Assembly (NCBI GenBank): GCA_025560025.1
Contig: CP048485.1
Span: 2,833,501-2,897,500, forward strand
Source of the DNA: Agrobacterium tumefaciens
GTDB lineage: Bacteria; Pseudomonadota; Alphaproteobacteria; Rhizobiales; Rhizobiaceae
DNA length: 64,000 bases
Direction: 5' to 3'
The notes beneath the pieces were generated by a model. That model did not search any database and was not told the DNA's origin. It saw nothing but the letters and a program-made list of their open reading frames with translations. The translations under genes and the position numbers were made by a program. This document shows, piece by piece, positions 9,180 to 20,185 of this stretch. Numbering within the stretch: the first letter of the stretch is position 1; the number at the start of each line of letters is the position of its first letter.

Positions 9180-10254
9180 ACTTGATACCTTGAAATCGCA
9201 ACTGATGTCGGAGATCGCCGCCGCTGCCGATGAGCCGGCCATCGAAGCCGTGCGCGTCTCCGCGCTTGGCAAGAAGGGCTCGGTTTCAGAACTTCTGAAG
9301 ACGCTGGGATCGATGACGCCGGAAGAGCGCCAGACCCGGGGCGCTGCCATCAACCAGCTGAAGACCGAAATCACCGACCTCATCGGCGAACGCAAGAACG
9401 GCCTGAAGGATGCCGCCATTGCCGCGCGCCTGAAGGCGGAAACGCTGGATGTCAGCCTGCCGGTTCGCCAGTCGCCGGCCGAGCGCGGCCGCATTCATCC
9501 CATCAGCCAGATCGTCGACGAGATCACCGCGATCTTCGCGGATATGGGTTTCTCGATCGCCGAGGGTCCGGACATCGAGACCGATTACTACAACTTCACG
9601 GCGCTGAATTTTCCCGAAGGCCATCCGGCCCGCGAGATGCACGACACGTTCTTCTTCCAGCCGGATGAAAACGGCGAGCGCAAGGTGCTGCGCACTCACA
9701 CCTCGCCGGTGCAGATCCGCACCATGGAAAGCCAGAAGCCCCCGATCCGCATCGTCATTCCCGGCAAGACCTACCGTCAGGATTCCGACGCCACCCACTC
9801 GCCGATGTTCCATCAGGTCGAAGGCCTTGTCATCGACAAGAAGGCGCATGTCGGCAATCTGCGCTGGATTCTGGAAGAATTCTGCAAGACCTTCTTCGAG
9901 GTCGACAGTGTCGTCATGCGCTTCCGCCCGTCCTTCTTCCCCTTCACGGAGCCGAGCTTCGAGGTGGATATCCAGTGTGATCGTTCCGGCCCCATCGTCA
10001 AGTTCGGTGAAGGCAACGACTGGATGGAAATCCTCGGCTGCGGCATGGTGCACCCGAATGTGCTGCGCGCCGGCGGGCTGGACCCCGATGAATATCAGGG
10101 CTTTGCCTGGGGCATGGGCCTCGACCGCATCGCCATGCTGAAATACGGCATGCCGGACCTGCGGGATTTCTTCAACGCCGATGTCCGCTGGATGAACCAC
10201 TACGGCTTCCGCCCGCTCGACATTCCGACGCTGTTCGGCGGTTTGAGTAACTGA
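9172..10254 (+). CDS. pheS: Phenylalanyl-tRNA synthetase alpha subunit
   Basis: 360 residues. N-terminal coiled coil (residues ~1-85), then the class II catalytic core: motif 2 region [20 protein letters not shown] and motif 3 [13 protein letters not shown] near the C-terminus. It forms the alpha2-beta2 enzyme with PheT and charges tRNA-Phe in the cytoplasm. The start overlaps the kinase-like gene. Instead of running straight into pheT, it is followed after one base by an unrelated 140-codon ORF. Its own sequence appears intact. Confidence 0.98.
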   Translation: MTELDTLKSQLMSEIAAAADEPAIEAVRVSALGKKGSVSELLKTLGSMTPEERQTRGAAINQLKTEITDLIGERKNGLKDAAIAARLKAETLDVSLPVRQSPAERGRIHPISQIVDEITAIFADMGFSIAEGPDIETDYYNFTALNFPEGHPAREMHDTFFFQPDENGERKVLRTHTSPVQIRTMESQKPPIRIVIPGKTYRQDSDATHSPMFHQVEGLVIDKKAHVGNLRWILEEFCKTFFEVDSVVMRFRPSFFPFTEPSFEVDIQCDRSGPIVKFGEGNDWMEILGCGMVHPNVLRAGGLDPDEYQGFAWGMGLDRIAMLKYGMPDLRDFFNADVRWMNHYGFRPLDIPTLFGGLSN

Positions 10255-10255
10255 T

Positions 10256-10678
10256 ATGAATCAAATACTTATCACAACATCGTTGGCATTGCTTAGTGCT
10301 ATCATCGGTGGTGTGATAGGTTCTTATGCCACTCATCGTTTTTCGTCTTACAGAGAGCAAAGCAATAAGCGACGCGAGTTGATCGTGAAGTATCTGCTCG
10401 AGTCTTATGACGCGATTGCCGCTGTCTCGTTCCTAGACCCTAAGGATGAAGCGCAGGCAATTGAAAGAGCCGTCGATAGAATACAAATTTTTGGTGAGCC
10501 TGAGCTTCTCGCCCTGACGAAGAGATTTGCCGAAGAAATCAGGCTTTCTGGCCAGTCGAATACGAATGAGTTGATGATGAATCTGCGGGCACAAATTCGT
10601 CGCGAGCTAGGGCTTAAGCCCGTGTCAAACGAATTTACGATCTTACGGTTTCACGAGTTGAAAGAAGCAAAAAGATGA
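10256..10678 (+). CDS. Unknown membrane-anchored protein inserted between pheS and pheT
   Basis: 140 residues, family not recognised. One N-terminal membrane helix (about residues 5-27, ending [12 protein letters not shown]) is followed by a charged, mostly helical cytoplasmic part ([20 protein letters not shown], then [13 protein letters not shown]). Base use differs from the flanks: by hand count 25 of the 60 bases from 10261 are G or C, and ATA, CTA and TTA codons occur that are rare in neighbours. It starts 1 base after the pheS stop, and its stop overlaps the pheT start (ATGA), so it is embedded in the operon without breaking it. This looks like an acquired gene. It has no transposase, repeat or toxin motif. 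Confidence 0.75.
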   Translation: MNQILITTSLALLSAIIGGVIGSYATHRFSSYREQSNKRRELIVKYLLESYDAIAAVSFLDPKDEAQAIERAVDRIQIFGEPELLALTKRFAEEIRLSGQSNTNELMMNLRAQIRRELGLKPVSNEFTILRFHELKEAKR

Positions 10679-13098
10679 AATTCACACTTTCCTGGCTGAA
10701 AGAGCATCTCGAAACCGATGCGACACTGGACGAGATTTGCGAGCGGCTGACGGCGATTGGCCTCGAGGTCGAGGACGTCGACGACAAGGCGGCATACAAG
10801 CCCTTCGTCATCGCCAAGGTGGTTTCCGCTGAAAAACATCCTGAGGCCGACCGCCTCAAGGTGCTGATGGTCGATGCCGGTGACGGCAAGCCGGTGCAGA
10901 TCGTCTGCGGTGCGCCGAATGCACGCGCCGGCCTCGTCGGCGCGCTCGCGCGTCCGGGCATGTATGTTCCGGGCATCGATGTCACGCTGGCCATTGGCAA
11001 GATACGCGGCGTCGAAAGCCATGGCATGATGTGCTCCGAAAAGGAGCTGAACATTTCCGACGATCACGACGGCATCATCGACCTGCCGGAAGACGCGCCG
11101 GTCGGCACCTCTTTCGCCACCTATGCCGGGCTCGACGATCCGGTCATCGAAATCAACCTGACGCCGAACCGCCCGGATTGCACCTCGATCTACGGTATTG
11201 CCCGCGATCTCGCTGCTTCCGGTCTCGGCAAGCTGAAAACGAGACCCCTGCCGTCCTTGAAGATCGAAGGCGCAACCCCGGTCAACGTGAAGCTTGAGCT
11301 GGACGATGCGGCGCTCTGCCCTGGATTTTCGCTGCGCATCGTGCGCGGCGTGAAGAATGGCCCTAGCCCGAAGTGGATGCAGCAGCGACTGCTGGCAATC
11401 GGCCTGCGTCCCATCAATGCACTTGTCGACATCACCAACTACATGACCTTTGATCAGGGCCGGCCGATGCACGTCTTCGACGCCGCCAAGGTCAAGGGCG
11501 ATCTTACGGTTCGTCGTGCAAAAGAGGGCGAGACGATCCTCGCGCTCGACCAGCGTGAATATAAGCTCGGCCCGAACAATGTCGTCATCGCCGACGAGAA
11601 AGGCCTCGAATCCATCGGCGGCGTCATGGGCGGTGAACATTCCGGCTGCGACGAAAACACCGTTGACGTATTGATCGAGTCTGCCCTTTGGGATCCGATC
11701 AACATCGCCAAGACCGGCCGTTCGCTCGGCATCATCACCGATGCGCGTTATCGTTTCGAGCGTGGCGTCGATCCGGAATATATGGTTCCGGGTCTGGAAC
11801 GCACCACCGAACTGGTTCTGGTACTGTGTGGCGGCGTCGCCGGCGAAGCCAAGGTCGTCGGTTACAAGGGCCATCAGGCCAAGGTCGTTGATTTTCCGCT
11901 GGCGGAAGTGAAGCGCCTGACGGGTCTGGAAGTCTCGGCGGAAGAGAGCCTCACCATTCTCAAAGGCCTCGGTTTTGGCGTGGAGGGAACGGGCGAACGC
12001 GTATCCGTCACCGTGCCGTCGTGGCGTCCGGATGTTGATGGCAAGGCCGATCTGGTCGAAGAAGTCATGCGCATCCATGGCGTCGACAATATCAAGCCGG
12101 AACCGCTGGAAAGCTTTGGCGCGGTCAACGGCCGCATTCTGACGACGCTGCAGATCCGCACCCGCACTGCGCGCCGTGCCTTGGCAAGCCGTGGCATGCT
12201 GGAAGCCGTCACGTGGTCCTTCATTCCTGAAGCCCAGGCGAAGCTTTTCGGCGGCGGTTCCCCCGCTCTGAAGCTGGCCAACCCCATCGCAGCCGATATG
12301 TCGGACATGCGTCCTTCGCTGCTGCCGGGCCTTCTGACCGCAGCACAGCGCAATGCCGACAAGGGCCATGGCGACGTGGCGATCTTCGAGGTCTCCGGCA
12401 CCTATGAGGGTGATACGCCGGAAACCCAGCGCCGTGTGGCCGGCGGAGTTCGCCGTGGCACGGCCTCGCTCGCAGGCAGCGGCCGCATGTGGTCCAACAC
12501 TGTCAAGGGCGGTGGCAAGCCTGTTGATGTCTATGACGCCAAGGCCGATGCGCTGGCGGTGCTGGAAGCCTGCGGCCTGCCCATGGCCAATGTGCAGATC
12601 GAAGCCGGCGGTCCCGGCTGGTATCACCCCGGCCGCTCCGGCACCATCAAGATGGGTCCGAAGGTCGTGCTCGGTTATTTCGGTGAATTCCACCCGAAGA
12701 CGCTGTCAGAGCTGGATGTTTCCGGTGTCTATAGCGGTTTCGAGATCTATCTCGACGCCATGTCGGAGCCGAAGAAGAAGGCGACCCGCACCAAGCCCGC
12801 ACTTGAACTCTCGCCTTTCCAGGCGGTCAAACGCGACTTCGCCTTCGTCGTCGACAAGTCGGTCGAAGCGGGCGCCATCATCAAGGCCGCAACAAGCGCC
12901 GATCGCAAATTGATCACCGGTGTCAACGTCTTTGACGTTTTCGAAGGTGCATCGCTTGGCGAAAACCGCAAGTCCATCGCCATTGAGGTTCAGATCCAGC
13001 CGGTCGATAAGACGCTGACCGATGAGGATTTCGAGGCCTTGACGGCCAAGATCGTCGGCAATGTCGAGAAATCCACGGGCGGCGTTCTGCGCGCCTGA
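10675..13098 (+). CDS. pheT: Phenylalanyl-tRNA synthetase beta subunit
   Basis: 807 residues, the usual length. Order of domains: N-terminal tRNA-binding OB fold (about residues 40-150; [26 protein letters not shown]), B3/B4 editing domain, B5 domain, a degenerate class II core and the C-terminal anticodon-binding FDX-ACB domain ([13 protein letters not shown] onward). It partners PheS. The start overlaps the stop of the inserted ORF, so its ribosome site lies inside that ORF (weak AAAG/AAGCA region). This implies that pheT translation may now be coupled to the inserted gene. A bidirectional terminator follows. Confidence 0.98.
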   Translation: MKFTLSWLKEHLETDATLDEICERLTAIGLEVEDVDDKAAYKPFVIAKVVSAEKHPEADRLKVLMVDAGDGKPVQIVCGAPNARAGLVGALARPGMYVPGIDVTLAIGKIRGVESHGMMCSEKELNISDDHDGIIDLPEDAPVGTSFATYAGLDDPVIEINLTPNRPDCTSIYGIARDLAASGLGKLKTRPLPSLKIEGATPVNVKLELDDAALCPGFSLRIVRGVKNGPSPKWMQQRLLAIGLRPINALVDITNYMTFDQGRPMHVFDAAKVKGDLTVRRAKEGETILALDQREYKLGPNNVVIADEKGLESIGGVMGGEHSGCDENTVDVLIESALWDPINIAKTGRSLGIITDARYRFERGVDPEYMVPGLERTTELVLVLCGGVAGEAKVVGYKGHQAKVVDFPLAEVKRLTGLEVSAEESLTILKGLGFGVEGTGERVSVTVPSWRPDVDGKADLVEEVMRIHGVDNIKPEPLESFGAVNGRILTTLQIRTRTARRALASRGMLEAVTWSFIPEAQAKLFGGGSPALKLANPIAADMSDMRPSLLPGLLTAAQRNADKGHGDVAIFEVSGTYEGDTPETQRRVAGGVRRGTASLAGSGRMWSNTVKGGGKPVDVYDAKADALAVLEACGLPMANVQIEAGGPGWYHPGRSGTIKMGPKVVLGYFGEFHPKTLSELDVSGVYSGFEIYLDAMSEPKKKATRTKPALELSPFQAVKRDFAFVVDKSVEAGAIIKAATSADRKLITGVNVFDVFEGASLGENRKSIAIEVQIQPVDKTLTDEDFEALTAKIVGNVEKSTGGVLRA

Positions 13099-13115
13099 AA
13101 ACGGGTGACGGAATG

Positions 13116-13148
13116 AAAAAAGCCGCGGCAACTGCCGCGGCTTTTTGT
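13116..13148. terminator. Bidirectional terminator between pheT and an aldo/keto reductase
   Basis: AGCCGCGGCA (13121-13130) pairs with TGCCGCGGCT (13133-13142), flanked by A-run and T-run on the two sides (AAAAAA / TTTTTGTTT), so it works for pheT on the plus strand and for the convergent gene on the minus strand. Confidence 0.92.
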
Positions 13149-13149
13149 T

Positions 13150-14151
<1,002 letters not shown>

Positions 14152-14247
14152 CTGTTCGTCCTTCCAAAGGAACCGCCCGTCATCAGGGCGTGATGAGAAA
14201 ATAGCGTCTCGTGGCGGCAAAAATAATCACTGCAAATCCGTTTGGCT

Positions 14248-14266
14248 TGTTCTATCATTTAGAACA
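14248..14266. promoter_or_regulatory. Palindromic operator abutting the LysR start codon
   Basis: TGTTCTA-TCATT-TAGAACA is a perfect 7+5+7 inverted repeat ending exactly one base before the ATG of the LysR-type gene. It is in the shared region of a divergent regulator/target pair and is most simply the LysR operator. Confidence 0.65.
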
Positions 14267-15175
14267 ATGAACCGTGTGCAACTCTCTCAACTGGCCGTTC
14301 TCGCCGCCGTTGCCGAAGGCCGCAGCTTTCGCAAGGCCGCCGCCGAACTTGCCATTGCCCCTTCCGCAGTCAGTCATGCGGTGTCGTCGCTGGAGGTAAG
14401 CCTTGGCCTGCGGCTGCTTCATCGTACCACCCGCAGCGTTTCACCGACAGAGGAGGGCAAGCGGCTGCTCGAGACGCTTGGCCCGGCGCTTGCCGATATA
14501 GACATGGTCATCGAGACACTTGCCGAACAGGGTGGGAGGCCGGCCGGCCCCCTGCGCATCACCTTGCCACGGCTTGCCGCCGAGGACCTCATCGTGCCCC
14601 GGCTGGGCGAGTTCCTGCGACTCTATCCCGATATTTCACTCGAAATTTCAACGGATGATCGCTTCGAAGATATCGTTGCGAAGGGTTTTGATGCTGGCCT
14701 GCGGCTTGGCGAGCACCTCGAGGCGGATATGATTGCGGTGAAAGCCAGCGGCGCATGGCGCGGTGCGATTGTTGGCGCGCCCTCCTACTTCGCAGAAAAT
14801 CCACCGCCAATAGACCCAAGGGATCTCATCCGGCATCGTTGCATCCGCCGGCGTTTCGCCAGCGGCTTCATCTATCGCTGGGAACTGGAGAAGAATGGCA
14901 AGCCGCTGGTGGTTGATGTCCAAGGGCCGCTGATCCTGTCGGACCAGAGCCTCATTCGCCGGGCAGCGATTGACGGCGCAGGGCTGGCCTTCGTTTTCGA
15001 GCAGCGTGTCGAGGACGATATCAGGGAGGGAAGGCTGATCCGTGTGCTGGAGGACTGGTGCGCGCCCTTCGATGGCTTTTATATCTATTATCCCTCGCGC
15101 CGGCAGATGCGGCCGGCGCTGAGGGCTTTTGTGGATTTCTTCCGTTTCCGGGGCGATCAGAACTTGATGCGATAG
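14267..15175 (+). CDS. LysR-family transcriptional regulator
   Basis: 302 residues. N-terminal winged helix-turn-helix (residues ~5-62; VAEGRSFRKAAAELAIAPSA, SSLEVSLGLRLLHRTTRSV) and C-terminal type-2 periplasmic-binding-fold effector domain. This subgroup (AaeR/DmlR/YhjC-like, FDAGLRLGE motif) commonly regulates a divergently placed oxidoreductase, which is the aldo/keto reductase at 14151 here. The ATG directly follows a 19-base palindrome with no Shine-Dalgarno sequence, so the message may be leaderless or poorly translated. The last 19 bases overlap the convergent acetyltransferase gene. Confidence 0.93.
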   Translation: MNRVQLSQLAVLAAVAEGRSFRKAAAELAIAPSAVSHAVSSLEVSLGLRLLHRTTRSVSPTEEGKRLLETLGPALADIDMVIETLAEQGGRPAGPLRITLPRLAAEDLIVPRLGEFLRLYPDISLEISTDDRFEDIVAKGFDAGLRLGEHLEADMIAVKASGAWRGAIVGAPSYFAENPPPIDPRDLIRHRCIRRRFASGFIYRWELEKNGKPLVVDVQGPLILSDQSLIRRAAIDGAGLAFVFEQRVEDDIREGRLIRVLEDWCAPFDGFYIYYPSRRQMRPALRAFVDFFRFRGDQNLMR

Positions 15176-15600
15176 CGGATATGGCCGTCGCTTTTCACGT
15201 AGCTGTCATAGAGCTTCTGGGCGCGGTGGTTATCCTCGCCGGTGTGCCAGTACAGCCGTGACCAACCCTTGTCCTTGCAGATGGCGACGAGATCATCCAT
15301 CAGCGCCCGGCCCGTTCCCTTGCCGCGGATTTCGCCATCGACGAACAGATCTTCCAGATAGCAGTCGGGCGTCTTCACCCAGGTGGAATCATGGAAGTGG
15401 TGAATGGCGAAACCGGCCATGCGGTCGCCGAGCAACGCCACCCGCATGGAGACGCGGGATGCGGGGTCAAGGATACGCGCCCAGGTATGAGCGGTCACGT
15501 CATCGGCAAGATCGACATCGTAAAAGGCGAGGTAGTCGTTCCACAGGCGCAGCCATTCCGTCCGGTCAGCCGGCTGCGCGTCGCGAATTGTGAGCTCCAT
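15157..15600 (-). CDS. GNAT-family N-acetyltransferase
   Basis: 147 residues. Acetyl-CoA binding signature VDGEIRGKGTGRALMDDLV (near residues 90-108) is the GNAT R/Q-x-x-G-x-G/A loop; a Tyr-containing C-terminal strand (LYWHTGEDNHRAQKLYDSY) is typical of small aminotransferase-like GNATs acting on amines or peptides. The exact substrate is not indicated. It follows the aldo/keto reductase at 15602 with a single base between, so the two form a unit. Its 3' end overlaps the convergent LysR gene by 19 bases. Confidence 0.9.
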   Translation of the reverse strand: MELTIRDAQPADRTEWLRLWNDYLAFYDVDLADDVTAHTWARILDPASRVSMRVALLGDRMAGFAIHHFHDSTWVKTPDCYLEDLFVDGEIRGKGTGRALMDDLVAICKDKGWSRLYWHTGEDNHRAQKLYDSYVKSDGHIRYRIKF

Positions 15601-15601
15601 G

Positions 15602-16576
15602 TTATGCGCCCGCCTTGTCGAGCAGCGTCATCATCTCATCCGTCAGCTTTAACTCGACGGCGCGTTTGAAGCTTTCGAGCTGGGACAGGCTGGTGGCGCT
15701 GGCAATCGGTGCGGTTATCGCCTTCTTTCGCAACAGCCAGGCCAAGGCGATATCCGCAAGCTTCGCGCCAGTTTCCACTGCCACCGCATCCATGGCGCCG
15801 AGGACGGCAAGACCGCGCGTATTGACATATTCGCCTACACGGTAGCTGCGGGCGACGCCTTCCGTATCGGCCTTGGCACGATATTTCCCGGTCAGGAATC
15901 CGGCGGCGAGGCTGTAATAATTGATGACGCCGATCTCTTCCTTCTGGCAAAGTTCAGCAAGCGGGCCTTCGAAATCCGCGCGGTTATAGAGATTATATTC
16001 CGGCTGCAGCACGTCATAACGGGGAAGATTGTTCTTCGCAGCCGTATCCAGCGCCTCCTGAAGCTGGCTTGCCGAATAGTTGGAGCAGCCGATGGCGCGG
16101 ATTTTTCCCTGTTCCTTCAGCTTTGCGAAGGCGGTGAGTGTTTCCTCCAGCGGCACCTCCGCATCCGGCTTATGGGCGAGGTAAAGGTCGATATAGTCGG
16201 TTTGCAGCCGCTTCAGCGAGGCATCGACAGCTTCTGCGATCCATTTGGCGCTGAGGCCGGTCTTCTGGCCGCGATTGTCAAAACCGACCTTGGTGACGAT
16301 TACCGCATCTTCGCGCTTCACGCTCGACTGCTTCAGCCATTTGCCGATGATGGTTTCGGACTCGCCGCCCTCATGGCCATCCACCCATGCGGAATAGACA
16401 TCCGCCGTGTCGATGGCGTTGAACCCGGCATCGAAAAAGGCATCGAGCAGGGCAAAGGAAGTCTTCTCGTCCGCTGTCCAGCCGAACACGTTGCCGCCGA
16501 AGACGATCGGGGCGATGGAGAGGCCGGTGCGGCCAAGGCTTCGTTTTTCCACGGGGAATGCTCCTGTTGCTGTCAT
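15602..16576 (-). CDS. Aldo/keto reductase (YajO/Gpr-like group)
   Basis: 324 residues. NADP-dependent barrel oxidoreductase with catalytic Asp/Tyr in AIDTADVYSAWVDG (Asp near residue 56, Tyr near 61), Lys in AVIVTKVGFD and His in DLYLAHKPDAE; cofactor site at the C-terminal end, PIASATSLSQLESF. It belongs to the group with the insert after the active site Tyr (HEGGESETIIGKWLK). Probably cytoplasmic detoxification or sugar-derivative reduction. It begins the operon that includes the acetyltransferase. About 85 bases separate it from the GlxA-type regulator gene upstream on the same strand. Confidence 0.92.
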   Translation of the reverse strand: MTATGAFPVEKRSLGRTGLSIAPIVFGGNVFGWTADEKTSFALLDAFFDAGFNAIDTADVYSAWVDGHEGGESETIIGKWLKQSSVKREDAVIVTKVGFDNRGQKTGLSAKWIAEAVDASLKRLQTDYIDLYLAHKPDAEVPLEETLTAFAKLKEQGKIRAIGCSNYSASQLQEALDTAAKNNLPRYDVLQPEYNLYNRADFEGPLAELCQKEEIGVINYYSLAAGFLTGKYRAKADTEGVARSYRVGEYVNTRGLAVLGAMDAVAVETGAKLADIALAWLLRKKAITAPIASATSLSQLESFKRAVELKLTDEMMTLLDKAGA

Positions 16577-16662
16577 TGTGGCAAGGTTAGCAACTGCTCA
16601 TCCGCATAACCATTCAATTCCTTTGATGGCATTCATCAGGCAAAGGGAGAAAGCTGGCGAGG

Positions 16663-17646
16663 TCAGGCCTGAAAGCCGCGATAGTGGCTGGGCGGAAGGC
16701 GATTATGCTGTTGCCACACGCGCCGCAAATGCCGGGCGGAGGCAAAGCCCGCCCGCTCGGCGATGGCTTCCATATCGAGACGGCTGTTGGCAAGAATGTC
16801 GCGCGCGAGATTGACCCGCATCAGGTTGACGTAGTCGATGACGCTGATGCCGGTATGCTCGCGAAACAGACGCGATAAATGCCGTTCACTCAGCGCGGCG
16901 ATATCCGCCAGCCGTTCCAGCGACCAGTCGCCTGCCGGTTCCGCCATCACCCGGTCCTGAACCCGGTGAATGGCAGGGTGGATGTGGTTGCGGCCGGTGA
17001 GCCAGGGGGAAATCTGTGGGTCGTTGCCGCTGCGCCTGAGATAAACGACCATGGTTTTGGCAATACGTGCAGCGACCGCCGGGGAGGTGAGCCGGGAAAC
17101 CACATGCAGCATGAGGTCGATGCCGGTCGAAATGCCGGCACTTGAGAAACGGTTGCCATCCTCGACGAAAAGGCGGTTCTCCGCCACCTGGGATAGAGGT
17201 GCGATACGGCGCAGCGCTTCGACGCAATCCGCATGCGTCGTGCAGTTCCGCCCGTCGAAAAGTCCGGCCTCCCCCGCCAGCAGTGCACCTGAGCAGATGG
17301 AAACGACCGTGGTGTCGGCGCGCACCGTGTGACGCAGCCACGCCGCCAGCGCCTGCCGTTCCCGGCGCGTTTCCGGCTCGTAATCGAAGCGTGAGGTACT
17401 GCCGGAAATCAGCAGGAACGCATTTTCCGGAAGGGTCGTGGGCAGGGCTTCCAGCCCGCAAAGCCCAAGACCGATGGAGGATTGCTGCTGGTCATGCGCT
17501 GCGATGTAGCGGCAATCGAAACGGATATCCTTCTGCTCCCCGTTGGCATAACGGATAACTTCCAGCGGGCCTGCAATGTCGAGCAGCAGCGCGTGCGGCG
17601 GCACAAGCGTATAAAACGGAATGATGCGTGTGCCGCCTTTGTCCAT
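16663..17646 (-). CDS. GlxA-family (DJ-1/PfpI + AraC HTH) transcriptional regulator
   Basis: 327 residues. Residues ~8-190 form a DJ-1/PfpI (GATase1-like) domain with the nucleophile-elbow segment VVSICSGALLAGEAGL; residues ~225-325 form an AraC-type double helix-turn-helix (LERLADIAALSERHLSRLFR, AIAERAGFASARHLRRVWQQ). Regulators of this class sense small metabolites and control amine or quaternary-ammonium catabolism. The start codon overlaps the stop of the isochorismatase-like gene (ATGA), so the two are translationally coupled, and that hydrolase is a likely functional partner. Confidence 0.93.
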   Translation of the reverse strand: MDKGGTRIIPFYTLVPPHALLLDIAGPLEVIRYANGEQKDIRFDCRYIAAHDQQQSSIGLGLCGLEALPTTLPENAFLLISGSTSRFDYEPETRRERQALAAWLRHTVRADTTVVSICSGALLAGEAGLFDGRNCTTHADCVEALRRIAPLSQVAENRLFVEDGNRFSSAGISTGIDLMLHVVSRLTSPAVAARIAKTMVVYLRRSGNDPQISPWLTGRNHIHPAIHRVQDRVMAEPAGDWSLERLADIAALSERHLSRLFREHTGISVIDYVNLMRVNLARDILANSRLDMEAIAERAGFASARHLRRVWQQHNRLPPSHYRGFQA

Positions 17647-18206
17647 CAGGCGGCCTTTTTAACGGTTGCAAGCACGTCGTCGACGGTAGCGATGCGTGCA
17701 AAGCGGCCTGCCAGCACCAGTTCGGTCCGTTTGCGGATATCGTCCGGGCTGAACACGGTGCCCGAGGCGTGTGTCATCGGAAAGGTAAGCGTCGCCTCGG
17801 TAACGTAGTCGACGCTATAGCCGAAGTCAGAAGCATGCCGCGTCGTTGTTTCGCAGCATTGTTCGGTGCGAATGCCGGAGACGATAAGCCGGTTGATGCC
17901 CTTCTGCGTCAGCCAGATTTCGAGGCCGGTGCCGGCAAAAGCGGAGTGACGGTTCTTGTGGAAGGTGACATCAGGGCTGATCCGCACACCTTCCAGCGCG
18001 CGGATGTAACCGCTTTCCTTTGCAAAGGCCCGGTCACCATCGACATGGAAGATCTGCACGACGGGTATTCCCGCAGCCTTGGCACCGTCAATCAGCGCCT
18101 GCTGTTTTTCCAGATAGGCAGCCAGTCCGCTTTCCTCGAAATAGGGTGCGTGCCGGAAGGATTCCTGAACGTCGATGACAAGAAGGGCTGTCTGAGAAGA
18201 GGACAT
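17646..18206 (-). CDS. Isochorismatase-family cysteine hydrolase
   Basis: 186 residues from the ATG at 18206, chosen because GGAG lies 9 bases upstream and MSSSQTALLVIDVQESF is the family's normal start; ATGs at 18221 and 18239 are alternatives. The catalytic triad is visible: Asp in LLVIDVQ, Lys in TFHKNRHSAF and Cys in GIRTEQCCETT (two adjacent Cys). Family members hydrolyse isochorismate, nicotinamide, ureidoacrylate or N-carbamoyl compounds; this one cannot be narrowed down. It is followed directly by a GlxA-type regulator in a coupled pair. Confidence 0.92.
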   Translation of the reverse strand: MSSSQTALLVIDVQESFRHAPYFEESGLAAYLEKQQALIDGAKAAGIPVVQIFHVDGDRAFAKESGYIRALEGVRISPDVTFHKNRHSAFAGTGLEIWLTQKGINRLIVSGIRTEQCCETTTRHASDFGYSVDYVTEATLTFPMTHASGTVFSPDDIRKRTELVLAGRFARIATVDDVLATVKKAA

Positions 18207-18388
18207 TTCATGGTTCTCCATTGGGTTCATGCTTAGCATAATTCACCTTCAAAAGAACGGATGAAAGCAGGAAAACCGACAAAGGCAGGACAGATTCGGC
18301 CATCGTTCTTGCGGGGTCTGCAACGCGTGGCTTGCCAGGCTGCCCGACAATGATAAGTTTCGGAGAGATTGCAGAATGGGAGAACGGG

Positions 18389-19372
18389 ATGCTGCGCTTC
18401 GGAATAATGTCTACGGCAAAAATCGCTCAGGATCATGTCATCCCGGCGATACAGGATGCCCAGAACTGCGTGGTCAGTGCCATCGCCAGTCGTGATCACG
18501 CAAAGGCCCGCGCGGTCGCGGACCGCTTTTCCGTACTCCACGCCTTCGGCTCCTATGAGGCGATGCTGGCATCGGACGTGATCGACGCTGTTTATATTCC
18601 GCTTCCCACTGCGCAACATGCGGAATGGACCATAAAAGCCGCTGATGCCGGCAAACATGTTCTTTGCGAAAAGCCGATTGCCCTGAAAGCCGGGGAGATC
18701 GACGCCCTCATCGCCGCGCGTGACCGCAATGGCGTCGTCGTATCGGAGGCCTTCATGGTCACTTATTCCCCGGTATGGGCCAAGGTGAAGGAGTTGCTGG
18801 CCTCCGGCGCGATCGGAACGCTGAAACATGTGCAGGGCGCTTTCAGCTATTTCAATCGCGATCCCGGCAATATGCGCAATATTCCCGAACTGGGAGGCGG
18901 CGCGCTGCCGGATATCGGTGTCTACCCGACCATCGTGACCCGTTTTGCCACCGGCGCCGAGCCGAAGCGCGTGCAGGCGAGCGTGGAGCGCGACAGGGAA
19001 TTCGGTACGGATATCTATTCCAGCGTCAGGGCCGATTTCGGTGGTTTCGAGCTGAGCTTTTATCTGGCAACCCAGCTTGCCGCCCGGCAACTGATGGTCT
19101 TCCACGGCACGGACGGCTACATCGAGGTCAAATCCCCCTTCAACGCCAATCGCTGGGGTGCGGAAGAGATCGAACTGACCAATCAGGCCCATAACCAGTC
19201 GCAAATCTTCCGGTTTCAGGACAGTCGTCAATACAAGCTGGAGGCGGAAGCCTTTGCCCGTGCAGCGAAAGGCGAGGGGGAAGTCGTTACGCTGGAAAAC
19301 TCGAGGAAGAACCAGCTTTTCATCGATGCCATTTATCGGGCGGCCGAAAAGGATGGCTGGGAGCCGGTCTAA
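18389..19372 (+). CDS. Gfo/Idh/MocA-family NAD(P)-dependent oxidoreductase
   Basis: 327 residues from ATG 18389, with GGGAGAA about 10 bases ahead; an in-frame ATG at 18332 exists but lacks family similarity. N-terminal Rossmann fold ([20 protein letters not shown]), the signature [11 protein letters not shown] (Lys near residue 94) and a C-terminal alpha/beta domain with [17 protein letters not shown] containing the family's Asp. Typically oxidises or reduces sugars, inositols or dihydrodiols; the [11 protein letters not shown] stretch is like dihydrodiol/xylose dehydrogenases. Divergent from the isochorismatase gene. The stop overlaps the convergent small membrane protein gene by 4 bases. 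Confidence 0.92.
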   Translation: MLRFGIMSTAKIAQDHVIPAIQDAQNCVVSAIASRDHAKARAVADRFSVLHAFGSYEAMLASDVIDAVYIPLPTAQHAEWTIKAADAGKHVLCEKPIALKAGEIDALIAARDRNGVVVSEAFMVTYSPVWAKVKELLASGAIGTLKHVQGAFSYFNRDPGNMRNIPELGGGALPDIGVYPTIVTRFATGAEPKRVQASVERDREFGTDIYSSVRADFGGFELSFYLATQLAARQLMVFHGTDGYIEVKSPFNANRWGAEEIELTNQAHNQSQIFRFQDSRQYKLEAEAFARAAKGEGEVVTLENSRKNQLFIDAIYRAAEKDGWEPV

Positions 19373-19740
19373 TCCCGATCCAGCCGCTGCCTTCGAAGCC
19401 GCCTGTAGCCGTAAAGAGCCAACGCCAGTGCGGCGAGTGCCGAAAAGGCAAGCGGGATGAGAGGCTGCACCAGCGGGTTGCGCCATTGCAGCAGGGAAAA
19501 CAGCCCGACGCTCACGATGCGGGAGGTGAGTGTGACGGCTTTTGCCAGAAATCCGCTTACCTCGCCGGACGCATCGCGCCTCGAGCGGCCCATCTGCCAG
19601 CTTGCCGCAAGGCCTGCCGCAGCGCCGGGCAGGCGGGCGGCAAGCGGCTCGATACCGATGTAAAAAATCAGCAGACAGGTGACGGCAAGGTCAACGGCCA
19701 GTCCGTAAATCTCGCTCAGTGCAAAGCGGGAAAACCTCAA
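19369..19740 (-). CDS. Small membrane protein, GtrA-like
   Basis: 123 residues with about four hydrophobic helices ([68 protein letters not shown]) and an Arg-rich tail ([12 protein letters not shown]). Size, an FALSE...VDLAV start and a short basic loop with SRRDASGE after the second helix resemble the GtrA/DPMS family, which flips or supports polyprenyl-linked sugars, but similarity is only partial. It lies 12 bases downstream of another small membrane protein on the same strand and probably shares its transcript. Confidence 0.6.
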   Translation of the reverse strand: MRFSRFALSEIYGLAVDLAVTCLLIFYIGIEPLAARLPGAAAGLAASWQMGRSRRDASGEVSGFLAKAVTLTSRIVSVGLFSLLQWRNPLVQPLIPLAFSALAALALALYGYRRLRRQRLDRD

Positions 19741-19752
19741 AGCCGTCAGCTT

Positions 19753-19995
19753 TTAGAGGGTCGGCTGAGTGGAGCGCGGGCGTTGCAGCACCAGCAGGCC
19801 GATGACGACACCCACAACGCCGAAATTGTAACCGGCGAGCGCAAGCAGCAGCGACATCAGCGGCACGGCCGTGGAAGAAAGCGCCATTGCCACACCATAG
19901 GCGCCGATAATCATCATGCAGATGAAAATAATGCTGAAAACCGAACGCAACGCAACTGCGGTAACGCCGAGTATTGTGGCGGTAAGAAAAATCAT
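19753..19995 (-). CDS. Small hydrophobic membrane protein, unknown
   Basis: 80 residues from the ATG at 19995, which has a strong GGAGG ribosome site 7 bases ahead (AGAGGAGGCGGCATC). The protein is almost entirely hydrophobic, with about three membrane helices (MIFLTATILGVTAVALRSVF, FICMMIIGAYGVAMAL, SLLLALAGYNFGVVGVVIG) and a short polar tail. No family recognised. It precedes the GtrA-like gene, suggesting a two-gene envelope unit. Confidence 0.65.
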   Translation of the reverse strand: MIFLTATILGVTAVALRSVFSIIFICMMIIGAYGVAMALSSTAVPLMSLLLALAGYNFGVVGVVIGLLVLQRPRSTQPTL

Positions 19996-20185
19996 GATGC
20001 CGCCTCCTCTTTGGTTGCCGGGCCTTGGGAGAAAACCTAGCGTCTTCACCCCTAACGAACCCTTGTTTTCTCCTCCATTCCCTCTTTTCCTAACTCGTTA
20101 GTTGAGGATATGGTTTCATCACCGTTAAAATTGGGCAGACCGGTGCCAGCATTTCCGAATCGACGGGTTTTGGTTACAAACGGGC

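Noticed and set aside
10651..12693. 680-codon open frame on the minus strand opposite pheT
   Set aside because: Antisense shadow caused by high G+C codon use; pheT is unmistakable on the plus strand, and the antisense protein shows no domain.
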